Shown: positions 16,337 to 25,898, counted from the stretch's first letter. The stretch is DNA of 64,000 nucleotides from Actinomycetota bacterium (GCA_005884115.1 VAXW01000005.1:806001-870000); one strand, 5' to 3'. Notes: a model not told the origin generated them from the letters alone. A program made the numbers and translations.

Positions 16337-16688
16337 GGCGCTCCTCCTCAAAATCAGGGGGTTTGCGTGATCTGGCTGGGTCGACTCCTTTCGCGGCTCG
16401 TCAGCTACTAGCTCGGCCTTAATAGCGCGCACACACGCGGGGTGCGCGTCCAAGGACCCAACCCATCAGGCGACCAACCGCCTGCCGGCCTCCATTACCC
16501 CGAGCTCGGCGCGCGAAACCGAAACTTGGCGCTGCTACGGGATCGAGCAGGCCGACCGGCACGCTCAGACGATGAGCACCGAGACCGTCCGGTGCGCGCG
16601 CCAAACCTGTACTCCAGAGAGCGTTCGCGCTCGCTTGAGCGTGCGCCCTGGCTTCCGGATTGGACGACGAGCAGGACATCACAGGCCT
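16337..16688. other. intergenic region upstream of a secreted protein gene
   Basis: About 350 bases with no supported gene. It contains the leader of the 16336 gene and the downstream side of the ferredoxin-like gene. Small inverted repeats are present (for example GGCG-ACCAAC-CGCC near 16470), but no known riboswitch or terminator could be assigned. Confidence 0.5.
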
Positions 16689-16937
16689 TCAGACGAGCAC
16701 GGCCCCCTCGTCATACAGCTTGATCACCCGCACGGCTCCCTCCGGGGCCGCGTCGAGGCACAGCCTGCAGAGCACGCACTCGTCGAGGTTCTGCTGCACG
16801 ATCTCGAGCGCGCCGCCGTCGCTCGTCTGGGCGAAGATATCGACGGGGCAGGCTTCGGCGAGCGTGGCCGCCAGCGCTGCGTCGTCGGCGACCTGGTCGT
16901 CGACCTCGACGGCGATGAAGAGGCCGTCGGACCTCAT
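16689..16937 (-). CDS. small ferredoxin-like protein (FixX-like cysteine pattern)
   Basis: 82 residues with exactly four cysteines: C30 followed by Pro (EACPVDIF), and C54, C57 and C60 in ECVLCRLC. This can hold one [4Fe-4S] cluster. The C-P first, CxxCxxC later order is that of the FixX-like ferredoxins that work with ETF:quinone oxidoreductases. Its ATG (16937) overlaps the stop of the CoA-ligase alpha subunit by four bases, so the two are translationally coupled and it is the last gene of the lyase-ligase operon. An electron-transfer role tied to the acyl-CoA pathway is inferred; no partner FixC is in the window. Confidence 0.7.
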   Translation of the reverse strand: MRSDGLFIAVEVDDQVADDAALAATLAEACPVDIFAQTSDGGALEIVQQNLDECVLCRLCLDAAPEGAVRVIKLYDEGAVLV

Positions 16938-17881
16938 CGAACGCCCGCTCCGGCGGAGGTCGAAGACGCGCGCTCGGCGATCCTGGCGCGGATCATCTCG
17001 GGGATCTCCTCGATGCGCTCGGCCACGGCGATGCCGGCGGACGTGAGGCGCGCGATCTTCTCGGAGGCTGTGTCCTCCTTGCCTTCGACGATCGTGCCGG
17101 CGTGCCCGAAGCTCATTCCGGGCATCTCGTCCATGAAGCGACCGGCCATGAAGGCGACGACAGGCAGCCGTGATTGGTTTGCCAGCACCCACTGCGAGAG
17201 CTCGGCCTCCATGCGCCCGCCGGGCTCGGTATAGATCACGATTCCCTGTGTCTGCTGGTCGGCCTCGAACAGAGGCATGAGCTCGGCGTAGGTCGAGCCG
17301 ATGATGGCGTCGCCGCCGATCGACACGGCCGTCGACTGGCCCAGGCCGGCTGCGCTGAGCGTCGAGGACATCTCCGTGGTCATGCCGCCCGAGCGCGAGA
17401 TCACTCCGATCGGCCCAGGCGTGTACGCCTGCGAGGCGTTCTTGGCCGGGCCCCCGATCCCGCCCATCTTGACGACGTCGGGGACGATGATGCCGAGGCA
17501 GTTGGGCCCGATGATGCGCGCGCGGCGCATCCCCGCGAGGTCGACCATCTGGGCGACGTCGCGGCGGGGGATGCGCTCGGTGACGACCACGATCAGCTTG
17601 ATCTGGTTCTCGATCGCCTCGAACACGGCGTCCTTGGTGAAGGCGGGGGGGACGGTGACGACGGAGCCGTCGATCGGCCCGCCGTGGTGCTCCACGGCCT
17701 GGGCGACAGTGTCGAACACGGGCACGCCGTGCACCTCGCGCCCGAGCCGTCCAGGCGTGACGCCGCCGACGATCTTCGCGCCGGCGCCGTAGTCGAGGCA
17801 CTCGCGTACAAGATTAACGGCCTCGCGGCCGGTGATCCCCTGCACGATGAAGGTGGTGTCGGCGTCGATCAATATGGACAT
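16934..17881 (-). CDS. CoA ligase alpha subunit (SucD/malate-CoA ligase MtkB family)
   Basis: 315 residues. The CoA-binding Rossmann domain starts at once (ILIDADTTFIVQGITGREA), followed by the ligase domain with the phosphohistidine loop GMSFGHAGTIVEG, H260 being the phosphorylated residue. The GGAGGGA site 7 bases before the ATG at 17881 fixes the start. It pairs with the beta subunit gene just upstream. SucCD makes succinyl-CoA; the related MtkAB makes malyl-CoA. Because a malyl-CoA lyase heads this operon, malate-CoA ligase activity is attractive, but sequence alone does not separate the two. Confidence 0.85.
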   Translation of the reverse strand: MSILIDADTTFIVQGITGREAVNLVRECLDYGAGAKIVGGVTPGRLGREVHGVPVFDTVAQAVEHHGGPIDGSVVTVPPAFTKDAVFEAIENQIKLIVVVTERIPRRDVAQMVDLAGMRRARIIGPNCLGIIVPDVVKMGGIGGPAKNASQAYTPGPIGVISRSGGMTTEMSSTLSAAGLGQSTAVSIGGDAIIGSTYAELMPLFEADQQTQGIVIYTEPGGRMEAELSQWVLANQSRLPVVAFMAGRFMDEMPGMSFGHAGTIVEGKEDTASEKIARLTSAGIAVAERIEEIPEMIRARIAERASSTSAGAGVR

Positions 17882-17957
17882 GTCCGTCCCTCCGTCCGGC
17901 CGGCACCGTTGATCGCGACGCTCGCCATCTTCGCCCGCGTGAGCGCCCCTTCGGCGC

Positions 17958-19172
17958 TCATCGGGCCGCGACCCCTTCGATCTTCTCGACGGCTCGGCGC
18001 GCGGCCTTGTTGAGTGAGACGCTGCGGTCGGCGTACTCGACGCCGTAGCGCTCGAGGATCTTGAAGCCCTCCTCCTCCCACGCGCCGGGGATGCGGAAGA
18101 TGGCGATCTTCTCGGCGGGGTCGTGGCCGAGCTCGAGGCAGGCTTTGATGACACCGCGCGCGACGATGTCGACGCGCGTGTTGGAGACGATCGACATCAT
18201 CACCGCGATGCGCTCGACGCCGGGCTTGGAGAGCACCAGCTTGGCAAGGCCGCAGGCCTTGGCGACCGAGGGGTTGCCTCCGATCTCGCAGTAGTTGGCG
18301 GGTCGGCCGCCGTGGGCGCGGACGGCATCGAACAGCGTCAGCGAGCCGCCTCCGGCGCCGATCACGAGCCCGAGGTTCCCGTCGAACTCGGTCACGTTGC
18401 CGGCCACGCCGCGGTGGTCTGAGGCGTCGATCTGCTCGCCGGCGATCTCGAAGGGCGTCGGCTCGCGCGCCTGGCGCGTCTCCTGCTCGCCCACGCCGAG
18501 CTCGGCGAGCAGTCGCTTGTGCCGGCCGCGGGCCTCGTTCTCGATCTCCATGTGCGCGTCTAACGCGATGAAGGACCCGTCGGCTAGGCGCCCGAGCGGG
18601 TTGATCTCGGCGAGCGTCATGTCGTTCTCAACGAACAGCTTCGCCAGGCGCGTGAGGATCGGCGTCAGGCGCGTCAGCGCCGAGCCCGAGACGCCGGTCG
18701 CGGCGATCGCCTCCTTGGCCTGGAAGTCGGAGAAGGGGAGGATGTTCGAGAAGTGCCGGCGGGAGACCTTCTCGGGCTGCTCCTCGGCCACCTGCTCGAT
18801 GTCGATCCCGCCGACCGGCGAGAAGATCATCACGGGTTGCTTTCGCGTTCCGTCCCAGACGACGCCCGCGTAGTACTCCTGCTCGACATCGGCGCGCGGG
18901 TCGACGAGCACGCCGCGCGGCTCCTGCCCGCCGATCTCGAGCGCAAGGATCTCCCGCGCGTGCGCTTCGGCCTGCTGGGGGTCATCGGCGAACTTGACTC
19001 CACCCGCCTTCATGCGTCCGCCGGAGAGGACCTGCGACTTGATGACGGTGGGCCCGCCGATGCGCTGCGCGATCTCGCGCGCCTGCGCGGGGTTGGTGGT
19101 GAAGCCGTAGTCGGTGACGGGGATGCCGGCGCGCTTTACGATCTCGCGCGCCTCGTACTCGAAGAAGCGCAT
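17958..19172 (-). CDS. CoA ligase beta subunit (SucC/malate-CoA ligase MtkA family, ATP-grasp)
   Basis: 404 residues. The N-terminal ATP-grasp domain opens MRFFEYEAREIVKRAGIPVT, with VIKSQVLSGGRMKAGGVKFA for nucleotide binding and LAEINPLGRLADGSFIALDAH for the magnesium site. The CoA-ligase domain contains NVTEFDGNLGLVIGAGGGSLTLFDAVRAHGGRPANYCEIGGNPS, the C-terminal signature. It forms a heterodimer or heterotetramer with the downstream alpha subunit (76 bases away). It lies about 60 bases after the malyl-CoA lyase-like gene in the same direction. Somewhat longer than textbook SucC (about 390). Confidence 0.85.
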   Translation of the reverse strand: MRFFEYEAREIVKRAGIPVTDYGFTTNPAQAREIAQRIGGPTVIKSQVLSGGRMKAGGVKFADDPQQAEAHAREILALEIGGQEPRGVLVDPRADVEQEYYAGVVWDGTRKQPVMIFSPVGGIDIEQVAEEQPEKVSRRHFSNILPFSDFQAKEAIAATGVSGSALTRLTPILTRLAKLFVENDMTLAEINPLGRLADGSFIALDAHMEIENEARGRHKRLLAELGVGEQETRQAREPTPFEIAGEQIDASDHRGVAGNVTEFDGNLGLVIGAGGGSLTLFDAVRAHGGRPANYCEIGGNPSVAKACGLAKLVLSKPGVERIAVMMSIVSNTRVDIVARGVIKACLELGHDPAEKIAIFRIPGAWEEEGFKILERYGVEYADRSVSLNKAARRAVEKIEGVAAR

Positions 19173-19232
19173 GCGGGCGGGAAGCCTATAAGGCCGGGCG
19201 CGTCGTTTCGGCTCGTGGCTGCTGGCCGACGC

Positions 19233-20321
19233 CTACACGGCCGCGGGCGCCGGCTCGTCGGCGCGCGCGGGCGCCAGCCCGTACGCCTCCGCCAGCTCTG
19301 GGTCCTTGCGCGCGAGCATTTCGGCGAGGTTGACCATCACCTTGCACTGCTTCCAAGTGGCATCGTCCTGCATCTTGCCGTCGATCATGTGCACCCCGCG
19401 CCCGTCAGGGATCGCCTCGATTACCTTTTTCGCGAACGCGACCTCCGCGGGTTCGGGTGAGTAGACGCGCTTTGCGATCGGAATCTGCGCCGGGTGTAGA
19501 GACCAGGCCCCGACGCAGCCGAGCAGGAAGGAGGCGCGGAACTGCGTCTCGCAGCCGACCTCATCGCCGATGTCGCCGTAGGGACCGTAGAAGGGGAGCG
19601 CTCCCACCGAAGTGCACGCGTCGACCATGCGCGCGATCGAGTAGTGCCACGGATCCTGCTGGTAGCTGGGGCGCGGAGCGTCGGGCTCGTCGGGGTCGGG
19701 GTCGGCGATCGTGCGGTAGCCAGGGTGGCCGCCGCCGACGCGCGTGGTCTTCATGCGCCGCGACGCGGCCAGGTCAGCGGGCCCGAAGCTCATGCCCTGC
19801 ATGCGCGGGCTCGCGCAGGCAATCTCCTCGAGGTTGGCCACCCCCTGCGCGGTCTCGAGCACGGCGTGCACGAGGAGCGGCCGCTCGAGCCGGGCCTTGG
19901 CCTCGAGCTGGGCGAGCAGGCGATCGACGTAGTGGATGTCCCACGGGCCCTCGACCTTGGGGATCATCACGACCTCGAGCTTGTGGCCGATCTGTGTCAC
20001 CAGTTCGGTGAGGTCGTCGAGGACCCAGGGCGAGGCGAGCTCATTGACTCGCGTCCACAGGGCGGTTTCGCCGAGGTCCATCTCCTGCCCGACGCGGATC
20101 AGCCCCGCGCGGGCGGCCTCCTTGTTGTCCACCGAGACGGCGTCCTCGAGGTTGCCGAGCAGGATGTCGACCTTGGGCGCTAGCTCGGGCGCCTTGGCGA
20201 CCATTTTCTCGTTTGAGAAGTCCATGAAGTGGATCATCCGCGAGGGCTTGAAGGGAATCTCCCGCGAGGGCTCAGGCGCGTCGATGGCTAGGGGCTTGTA
20301 GAAGTCGCGGGGGCTGCGCAT
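19233..20321 (-). CDS. malyl-CoA/beta-methylmalyl-CoA lyase-type aldolase (HpcH/HpaI, CitE-like)
   Basis: About 362 residues, longer than CitE (about 280) and near Mcl1 enzymes. It shows [91 protein letters not shown] and [17 protein letters not shown]. The ED and E...D residues coordinate Mg(II) and the R of TRVN binds the CoA thioester. In the ethylmalonyl-CoA pathway Mcl1 cleaves beta-methylmalyl-CoA to glyoxylate and propionyl-CoA and handles malyl-CoA. It heads an operon with a two-subunit CoA ligase and a ferredoxin. The start is 20321 (ATG) or 20327 (GTG); no ribosome site is seen. Confidence 0.8.
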   Translation of the reverse strand: MRSPRDFYKPLAIDAPEPSREIPFKPSRMIHFMDFSNEKMVAKAPELAPKVDILLGNLEDAVSVDNKEAARAGLIRVGQEMDLGETALWTRVNELASPWVLDDLTELVTQIGHKLEVVMIPKVEGPWDIHYVDRLLAQLEAKARLERPLLVHAVLETAQGVANLEEIACASPRMQGMSFGPADLAASRRMKTTRVGGGHPGYRTIADPDPDEPDAPRPSYQQDPWHYSIARMVDACTSVGALPFYGPYGDIGDEVGCETQFRASFLLGCVGAWSLHPAQIPIAKRVYSPEPAEVAFAKKVIEAIPDGRGVHMIDGKMQDDATWKQCKVMVNLAEMLARKDPELAEAYGLAPARADEPAPAAV

Positions 20322-20482
20322 GCACACGATGCTATTGACTTTTTTGGGGAGGCAACTGCGCGCGAGCCCGCCCGGCGCTCCGCCTCGCCGGCCTCAGCGC
20401 GCGCTCGCCGGGACGCCGCGAGTGTCCGCCGACGGCTGCTTTGCGCTTGTGCGCAAGGGATCAAGGTGCTAGGAAAGAGAGC

Positions 20483-21433
20483 ATGAGCGGGCGGGGTGTG
20501 CTGCCCATGGTCAGGATGATCGCTCTGACGGGGCTCGCCGCGTGCGCGCTGCTGGCTGCGGCAACGGCCGCCGCGCACACTGGCTCGCTGCGGGCCTGGA
20601 AGCAGAACGTGAGCGCGCCCGCGCAGTTCGATCTCACGCTGGCGGAGGTGCGCTTCAGACGGGCGGGGCATGCAGTCCGTGGGGGCGCGAGTCGGGCGCG
20701 GCTCGCGCGCTCGATCCACGTGGCTTTGGCGGGACCCACGGGGCTCGACTACGTTGCGGCGGCGGCCACCCGCTTCGGCGTCCGCACGCGACCACGCTTG
20801 CTCGTGCTCGTGATCAACAGGCGCCCGCGTGGCTCTCTTGCGCCGGATCTCGCTCGCATCGGCCTCACTGTTACCGCGCCGCGGAGCCTCGGCGCGCCGC
20901 GGCTCTCGCAGGTCAGCGACCCGTTCACGCGCCCACCCCCGAGCGGGGCGGTCGCGGTGCTCTGCGATCTGCGGGTTCCCGGCCCATCGCTCTCGGCGGC
21001 CGCGCTGCGCCCCCTGCTCAGGCGAGGCGCTGCCCTCGCAGGCTTCAGCGCGCAGGCTGCGATCGCCCAGGCCTACAACGCGGTCTGCGGCAAGCCGTAT
21101 GAGGACGCCTTTCGCCGGGCGGTCACCCGCGGCTCGCTGCCCACATGCGAAGCCGGGGCGCCGAAGTCGCTGCTGTGCTGCCCGCCCAACGCGATCTGCG
21201 CGCCGCCGCCCTGCGCGACCTGTCCCTGCCAGGCCTGCGACTGCTCCCCTTGCGCGTACGCGACCTGTCCCTGCCAGGCCTGCGCCTGCACATGCGGGTG
21301 CCCGCCCTGCGGCTGCACGGCGTGCGCGTGCGCAAACCCGCCGTGTCTCGCCGGCGGGCAGAGCGGAGCCGGAGCGGCGAAGGCCTCGATCGCGTGTCCG
21401 CTTCAGGCGACGCCCATCGTCTGCCCGCTCTGA
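20483..21433 (+). CDS. secreted protein with an extremely cysteine-rich C-terminal tail
   Basis: 316 residues. A signal peptide (VRMIALTGLAACALLAAATA) leads into about 200 residues of unremarkable soluble domain. The last 95 residues (222-316) contain 23 cysteines, 20 of them within 57 residues (232-288), mostly as CxC, CC and CxxC separated by Pro, Ala and Gly. The octapeptide ATCPCQAC occurs twice, encoded by an identical 24-base repeat (21215-21238 and 21260-21283). The ATG at 20483 follows AGGAAAGAG. Metal binding (metallothionein-like), a heavily cross-linked wall or coat tail, or a redox buffer are possible. I know no family with this layout. Confidence 0.72.
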   Translation: MSGRGVLPMVRMIALTGLAACALLAAATAAAHTGSLRAWKQNVSAPAQFDLTLAEVRFRRAGHAVRGGASRARLARSIHVALAGPTGLDYVAAAATRFGVRTRPRLLVLVINRRPRGSLAPDLARIGLTVTAPRSLGAPRLSQVSDPFTRPPPSGAVAVLCDLRVPGPSLSAAALRPLLRRGAALAGFSAQAAIAQAYNAVCGKPYEDAFRRAVTRGSLPTCEAGAPKSLLCCPPNAICAPPPCATCPCQACDCSPCAYATCPCQACACTCGCPPCGCTACACANPPCLAGGQSGAGAAKASIACPLQATPIVCPL

Positions 21434-21516
21434 GGCGGCGGCCGGAGGGGCTGGCGGCAAGCGCAGGCACTAGAGTGCTGCTCGGCGATCAGAGCCCGCA
21501 GGAGGCTGCTACAGCG

Positions 21517-22101
21517 ATGAGCGACACCACCGTCGAGACAGATCAGGCCGCGCGCGAGGCCAGCGGCGCGCACCCTTATGGGCGCTACCTGGAGGAGTTC
21601 GAGGTCGGCGCGGTGTACAAGCACTGGCCCGCCAAGACGGTGACGGAGGCCGACGACCACCTCTTTTGCCTGATCACGATGAACCACCATCCGCTGCACA
21701 TCAACGACGTCTACGCGGCCGCCTCTCAGCAGGGACGCAACGTGGTCGTCGGTCCGCTGGTGTACTCGCTGGCGCTGGGCATGTCGGTGAGCGACGTGAG
21801 CGGCAAGGCGATCGCCAACCTCGCCACCGAAGAGCTCAAGCACCCGGCGCCGGTCTTCCACGGGGACACGCTGTTCTGCGAGTCGGAGGTGCTGGAGAAG
21901 AAGGAGTCTCAGTCAAAGCCCGATCGCGGCACCGTGAAGGTGCACACGCGCGTCCTCAACCAGGACGGCGTGCTGGTCGCGGAGTTCAAGCGCCTGGTGC
22001 TAGTGCCGCGCAAGAATCCCGGCCCACAGGCGGCCGAGCAGGGGGAGCTGGCGAGCTCGGAGGCTGTCGGCGCAAAGGCCGAGGGCTCGGTCGTCGAGTA
22101 G
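21517..22101 (+). CDS. MaoC-family (hot-dog fold) acyl-CoA hydratase
   Basis: 194 residues, one hot-dog domain: [30 protein letters not shown] at the front, [39 protein letters not shown] containing the hydratase-2 style H-P-L-H-x-N/D motif, and [18 protein letters not shown]...[28 protein letters not shown] lies 11 bases before the ATG at 21517. Such enzymes hydrate enoyl-CoAs. With a malyl-CoA lyase-type gene divergently oriented about 1.2 kb away and Ccr/Ecm in the window, hydration of mesaconyl-CoA to beta-methylmalyl-CoA is a good candidate reaction. The known mesaconyl-CoA hydratases are larger, so this remains open. Confidence 0.78.
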   Translation: MSDTTVETDQAAREASGAHPYGRYLEEFEVGAVYKHWPAKTVTEADDHLFCLITMNHHPLHINDVYAAASQQGRNVVVGPLVYSLALGMSVSDVSGKAIANLATEELKHPAPVFHGDTLFCESEVLEKKESQSKPDRGTVKVHTRVLNQDGVLVAEFKRLVLVPRKNPGPQAAEQGELASSEAVGAKAEGSVVE

Positions 22102-22166
22102 GGCAAAAGTCCCGCAAACGGCCAGGATCCTCGTCGCCTGGCAGGCGTGCGATAGGCTCTGCGCAC

Positions 22167-22185
22167 CGCCCGAGAGGGCGTTTTT
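22167..22185 (+). terminator. short intrinsic terminator-like hairpin
   Basis: CGCCC-GAGA-GGGCG (22167-22180) followed at once by TTTTT (22181-22185). It lies 66 bases after the MaoC gene stop and 86 bases before pckG, so it either ends the MaoC transcript or acts as an attenuator in the pckG leader. T-runs are rare in this GC-rich sequence, which supports function. Confidence 0.6.
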
Positions 22186-22270
22186 CCGTTCCCAGCCGGA
22201 TGGCCCCGGAACGGAGCGCCGCGACGGCGCGCACAGGAAAGAAGCCACACGAGGGAGCCGCTGCCGAGCC

Positions 22271-24073
22271 ATGAGCACCACCGCATCCGCACCGACCACC
22301 AACGAGCGCCTGCTGGCATGGGTCCACGAGGTCGCGGCGCTCACGCAGCCGGATGCGGTGCACTGGTGCGACGGCTCGGCCGAGGAGTACGACCAGCTGT
22401 GCGCGGAGCTGGTGGAGGCGGGGACGTTCACGCGGCTCTCGCAGGCCAAGCGCCCAAACTCCTATCTGGCCCTGTCTGACCCGGGCGACGTGGCGCGGGT
22501 GGAGGATCGAACGTTCATCTGCTCGGCCAGCGAGCAGGAGGCGGGTCCGACGAACAACTGGCGCGACCCCGAGGAGATGCGCGAGGTGCTCAGGGAGCTG
22601 TTCGAAGGCTCGATGAGGGGACGCACGATGTACGTGGTGCCGTTCTCGATGGGGCCGCTTGGCTCTGACAAGAGCCATGTGGGGGTGCAGCTGACCGATT
22701 CGGCGTATGTGGCGGTGAGCATGCGGATCATGACGCGCATGGGCCAGGGCGCGCTGGATGCACTCGGCGGAGGGGAGTTCGTGCCGTGCTTGCACTCGGT
22801 GGGCATGCCGCTGGCGGACGCGGCCGAAGATGTTCCCTGGCCGTGCAACGCGGAGAACAAGTACATCGTGCACTTCCCCGAAACGCGCGAGATCTGGTCC
22901 TACGGTTCGGGCTACGGCGGCAACGCGCTGCTCGGCAAGAAGTGCTTCGCGCTGCGCATCGCCTCGGTGATGGCGCGCGACGAGGGCTGGATGGCCGAGC
23001 ACATGCTGATCCTCAAGCTGACCTCGCCGGAGGGGGAGGTCAAGTACATCACCGGCGCGTTCCCGAGCGCCTGCGGCAAGACCAACCTCGCGATGCTGAT
23101 TCCGACGCTCGAGGGGTGGACGGTGGAGACGATCGGCGATGACATCGCCTGGATGAAGTTCGGCGAGGACGGTCGCCTGTACGCGATCAACCCGGAGGCC
23201 GGCTTCTTCGGCGTCGCCCCCGGAACCGGAGAGCACACGAACCCCAACGCGATCAGGACGATCGCGCGCAACTCGATCTTCACCAACTGCGCCCGCACTG
23301 ACGACGGCGACATCTGGTGGGAGGGCCTGACGGTGGAGCCGCCCGCGCACCTGACCGACTGGCGCGGTGAGGACTGGACGCCCGCGGCCGAGGCGTCGGC
23401 GGCGCACCCCAACGCGCGCTTCACCGCGCCCGCCGCGCAGGACCCCGCGATCGCGCCCGAGTGGGAGGATCCCAAAGGGGTGCCGATCGATGCGATGCTC
23501 TTCGGCGGCCGGCGCTCGACGGTGGTTCCGCTCGTGACCGAGGCGCTCGACTGGGAGCACGGGGTGTTCTTGGGCTCGATCATGAGCTCCGAGAAGACGG
23601 CTGCCGCGGCCGGCAAGGTCGGCGAGCTGCGCTTCGATCCCTTCGCGATGCTGCCGTTCTGCGGCTACAACATGGCCGACTACTTCGCGCATTGGCTCGA
23701 TGTGGGGCGCCGCGAGGGTGCGAAGCTGCCGAAGATCTTCTACGTCAACTGGTTCCGCAAGGACGCAAGCGGGCGCTTTCTGTGGCCCGGCTTCGGCGAG
23801 AACTCGCGCGTGCTTGCGTGGGTGTTCGCGCGCTGTGCGGGCCATGGCGCGGCCCGCGAGACGGCCATCGGGCGCGTGCCTCCGGTCGGCCGCGAGGGCA
23901 TCGACACGCGCGGGCTCGACGTCTCGGACGAGGACATGGCCGAGCTCCTGCGCGTCGAGGTGCACGAGTGGCAGCAGCAGCTGCCCCATTTCCGCGAGCA
24001 CTTGGCGAAATTCGAGCGCCTGCCGGCGGAGCTGCACGAGCAGCTCGAGGCGCTCGAGCAGCGCTTGAGCTGA
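22271..24073 (+). CDS. pckG: phosphoenolpyruvate carboxykinase (GTP)
   Basis: 600 residues, the GTP-class length. The kinase-1a P-loop [13 protein letters not shown] (about 264-276) holds the reactive cysteine characteristic of [18 protein letters not shown] is kinase-2, and [11 protein letters not shown]-like and [25 protein letters not shown] segments bind substrate, metal and guanine. It converts oxaloacetate and GTP to PEP, CO2 and GDP in the cytosol, the entry to gluconeogenesis from C4 acids. GAGGGAG is about 13 bases before the ATG. Placement beside malyl-CoA lyase and MaoC genes fits growth on acetyl-CoA-yielding substrates. Confidence 0.97.
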   Translation: MSTTASAPTTNERLLAWVHEVAALTQPDAVHWCDGSAEEYDQLCAELVEAGTFTRLSQAKRPNSYLALSDPGDVARVEDRTFICSASEQEAGPTNNWRDPEEMREVLRELFEGSMRGRTMYVVPFSMGPLGSDKSHVGVQLTDSAYVAVSMRIMTRMGQGALDALGGGEFVPCLHSVGMPLADAAEDVPWPCNAENKYIVHFPETREIWSYGSGYGGNALLGKKCFALRIASVMARDEGWMAEHMLILKLTSPEGEVKYITGAFPSACGKTNLAMLIPTLEGWTVETIGDDIAWMKFGEDGRLYAINPEAGFFGVAPGTGEHTNPNAIRTIARNSIFTNCARTDDGDIWWEGLTVEPPAHLTDWRGEDWTPAAEASAAHPNARFTAPAAQDPAIAPEWEDPKGVPIDAMLFGGRRSTVVPLVTEALDWEHGVFLGSIMSSEKTAAAAGKVGELRFDPFAMLPFCGYNMADYFAHWLDVGRREGAKLPKIFYVNWFRKDASGRFLWPGFGENSRVLAWVFARCAGHGAARETAIGRVPPVGREGIDTRGLDVSDEDMAELLRVEVHEWQQQLPHFREHLAKFERLPAELHEQLEALEQRLS

Positions 24074-24091
24074 GCGGCTGAGCGCGCCTAT

Positions 24092-24673
24092 CTAGTCGTG
24101 GCCGTGCGTCTCGCCTTCCGCGGCGGGCGGGCGTGACTCCTCGGCCAGCGATGTGATCGCCAGCGCGCCGCGCGCGGCGGACTCGAGCACCTCCGTCGCC
24201 TCCTCCAGCGAGCGCGCATACAGCTCGACCAGCAGGTGAACGATGATGCGTGAGTCGTCCTCGTGCTTGTGAAAGCGCACGTGGGTGAAGAACTCGCGTA
24301 CCCCGTGATCGCCGAAGGCCGCGTAGGAGAGCGCGTCTCCCGCCTCCGGGCCCGAGCAGGTCTCGACCTCCTCGGCGTCGACCGTCACCGTGCACGAGGC
24401 GACCCAAGGTGTGCCGGCGATCATGCGTTCCCAGCGGTCCTCGATCGGTTCCACGCGGCTGTTGTTGAAGCCGAGATGGGGCTGGTCGTGCATGCAGTCC
24501 AGGCACTGAACGACGGCCTCCTGGAGCTCGTCGATGACTTCCGCCCGCTCGCCGGTCTGAGGATCGATCTTGTGGATGCCCTCGTAGTGGACCTGGACCT
24601 CCAGGTCCTGCGACCAGCAGCGATAGCAGCGAAGCCAGCTGCGCGCGCCGGTCTCCGGGGTCGGACCCTCCAT
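24092..24673 (-). CDS. uncharacterised protein with two CxxC pairs
   Basis: 193 residues. CYRCW near residue 16 and CLDCM near residue 58 could form a zinc ribbon. The middle contains DRWERMIAGTPWVASCTVTVDAEEVETCSG and a segment REFFTHVRFHKHEDDSRIIVHLLVELYARS with several His residues. No known domain was recognised. TACAAT ends 6 bases before the ATG at 24673 with no ribosome site, a clear leaderless arrangement; a GTG at 24697 would place the hexamer inside the gene. Convergent with pckG, 18 bases apart. Confidence 0.72.
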   Translation of the reverse strand: MEGPTPETGARSWLRCYRCWSQDLEVQVHYEGIHKIDPQTGERAEVIDELQEAVVQCLDCMHDQPHLGFNNSRVEPIEDRWERMIAGTPWVASCTVTVDAEEVETCSGPEAGDALSYAAFGDHGVREFFTHVRFHKHEDDSRIIVHLLVELYARSLEEATEVLESAARGALAITSLAEESRPPAAEGETHGHD

Positions 24674-24902
24674 GCGGTCATTGTATGCCGCGTGCACGGG
24701 GCCGCTCGCGTTCGCAGCCGCCAGGAGCGCGTCCGCTGCGCCTCCTGGCCGTGGCGCGCATCGCGCTCACGGTCTGCCCGTAATTTCCTCCCATTTTCGT
24801 CCGGCCGAGACTGTTCCGGCTGCGCCTGCCTGTAGCTTGTGCCTCGTCGTCAGAACTCTGGGGAGGGTGCCGGGGCACGCTCCATACGCACGAGGAGGAT
24901 GT

Positions 24903-25898
24903 ATGCGCCGTTTCGCGCTTGTGGGGGTGTCGCTGCTCGCCCTGTTCATCACCGGCTCGGCGCCGTCGAGCGCGGGCGCGGCGTTCACCCAATGTCCGGC
25001 GGTGGGCTCGGACACGAGCTGTCAGTTCTTGATCACGATCACCGACACCGGCCCGTCGGTTGCGCAGGACAGCACGCAGGGGCCCTACGAGGCGTCCGAC
25101 GACTCGCTCATCGGCGTGCAGAACAGCTCCTCCAAGTCGATCGCCGCGCTGCCGCTGTCCTCGCCGGGGACCTCGCTGTTCGGCTTCGAGTTCGACGGGA
25201 TCTGCGACCCTGGCACGGGGCCGCTTCCGCCGGGCTGTGTTCCGGTGCCCGGCTCGCCGGCCGGCACGACATGCGGCGCCCAAAGCGTTGCATGCTCGTT
25301 CCCACCGCCCGCTGGGGAGCCGGCCAACTACACCGAGGCGGGCTCGACCGGGGCCCTGCCATGGCCCAACGGCGACCGACAGAACGGCTATGAGGGCCCA
25401 ACGTCGTGGTTCTCGGGCATCTCGGCGGATAGCAGCGGCGGCACCGTGAACTTCTCGCCCGCGATCCCGCCCGGCGGGTCGACCTACTTCTCGCTCGAGG
25501 CACCGCCGAGTGCGGCGGCGATCAGGGTCGGCACTCCGGTCACGACAACGCCCGCGACGAGGCCGAAAGTGCCTCCGGCGTTCGGCCGCAACGGCGTGAT
25601 CAAGGGCCTCCCCTCCACGCACGTCTGCCTCTCAAAACGTCACTTCATCATCCACATCCGCCGCTATAAGGGCATCTCCTACGCGGAGGCGCTCGTGTTC
25701 CTCAACCGGCGCAAAGTCGGCGTCGTCAGAAGCCGCGCGGGTCAGTTCTCCAGTCCGATTAACCTGCGCAATCTGCCGGCGGGAACCGTTCGGGTGAAGA
25801 TCACCGTGATCACGACGACCGGCTCGATCATCTCTGGCACGCGCACCTACCACACGTGCCACAAGCGGCTCCCGTTCCTCGGCCCGCCGCGTCTCTGA
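24903..25898 (+). CDS. secreted protein of unknown function, C-terminal basic beta domain
   Basis: 331 residues from the ATG at 24903 (GAGGAGG just upstream). The signal peptide MRRFALVGVSLLALFITGSA ends near SAGAA. The N-terminal half has cysteines in QCPAVGSDTSCQF and is rich in Ser, Pro and Gly (PSVAQDSTQGPYEASDDSLIGVQNSSSKSI). A linker VTTTPATRPK leads to a basic C-terminal domain of about 110 residues with two cysteines (THVCLSKRHFIIHIRR, TYHTCHKR) that looks like an Ig-type or carbohydrate-binding sandwich. Probably cell-surface. No family recognised. Confidence 0.72.
   Translation: MRRFALVGVSLLALFITGSAPSSAGAAFTQCPAVGSDTSCQFLITITDTGPSVAQDSTQGPYEASDDSLIGVQNSSSKSIAALPLSSPGTSLFGFEFDGICDPGTGPLPPGCVPVPGSPAGTTCGAQSVACSFPPPAGEPANYTEAGSTGALPWPNGDRQNGYEGPTSWFSGISADSSGGTVNFSPAIPPGGSTYFSLEAPPSAAAIRVGTPVTTTPATRPKVPPAFGRNGVIKGLPSTHVCLSKRHFIIHIRRYKGISYAEALVFLNRRKVGVVRSRAGQFSSPINLRNLPAGTVRVKITVITTTGSIISGTRTYHTCHKRLPFLGPPRL

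Noticed and set aside
16384-16406. Hammerhead-ribozyme-like core on the minus strand (CTGACGAG ... CGAAA)
   Set aside because: Stem II would have one base pair and no cleavage-site strand pairs with the core, so the match is probably chance.
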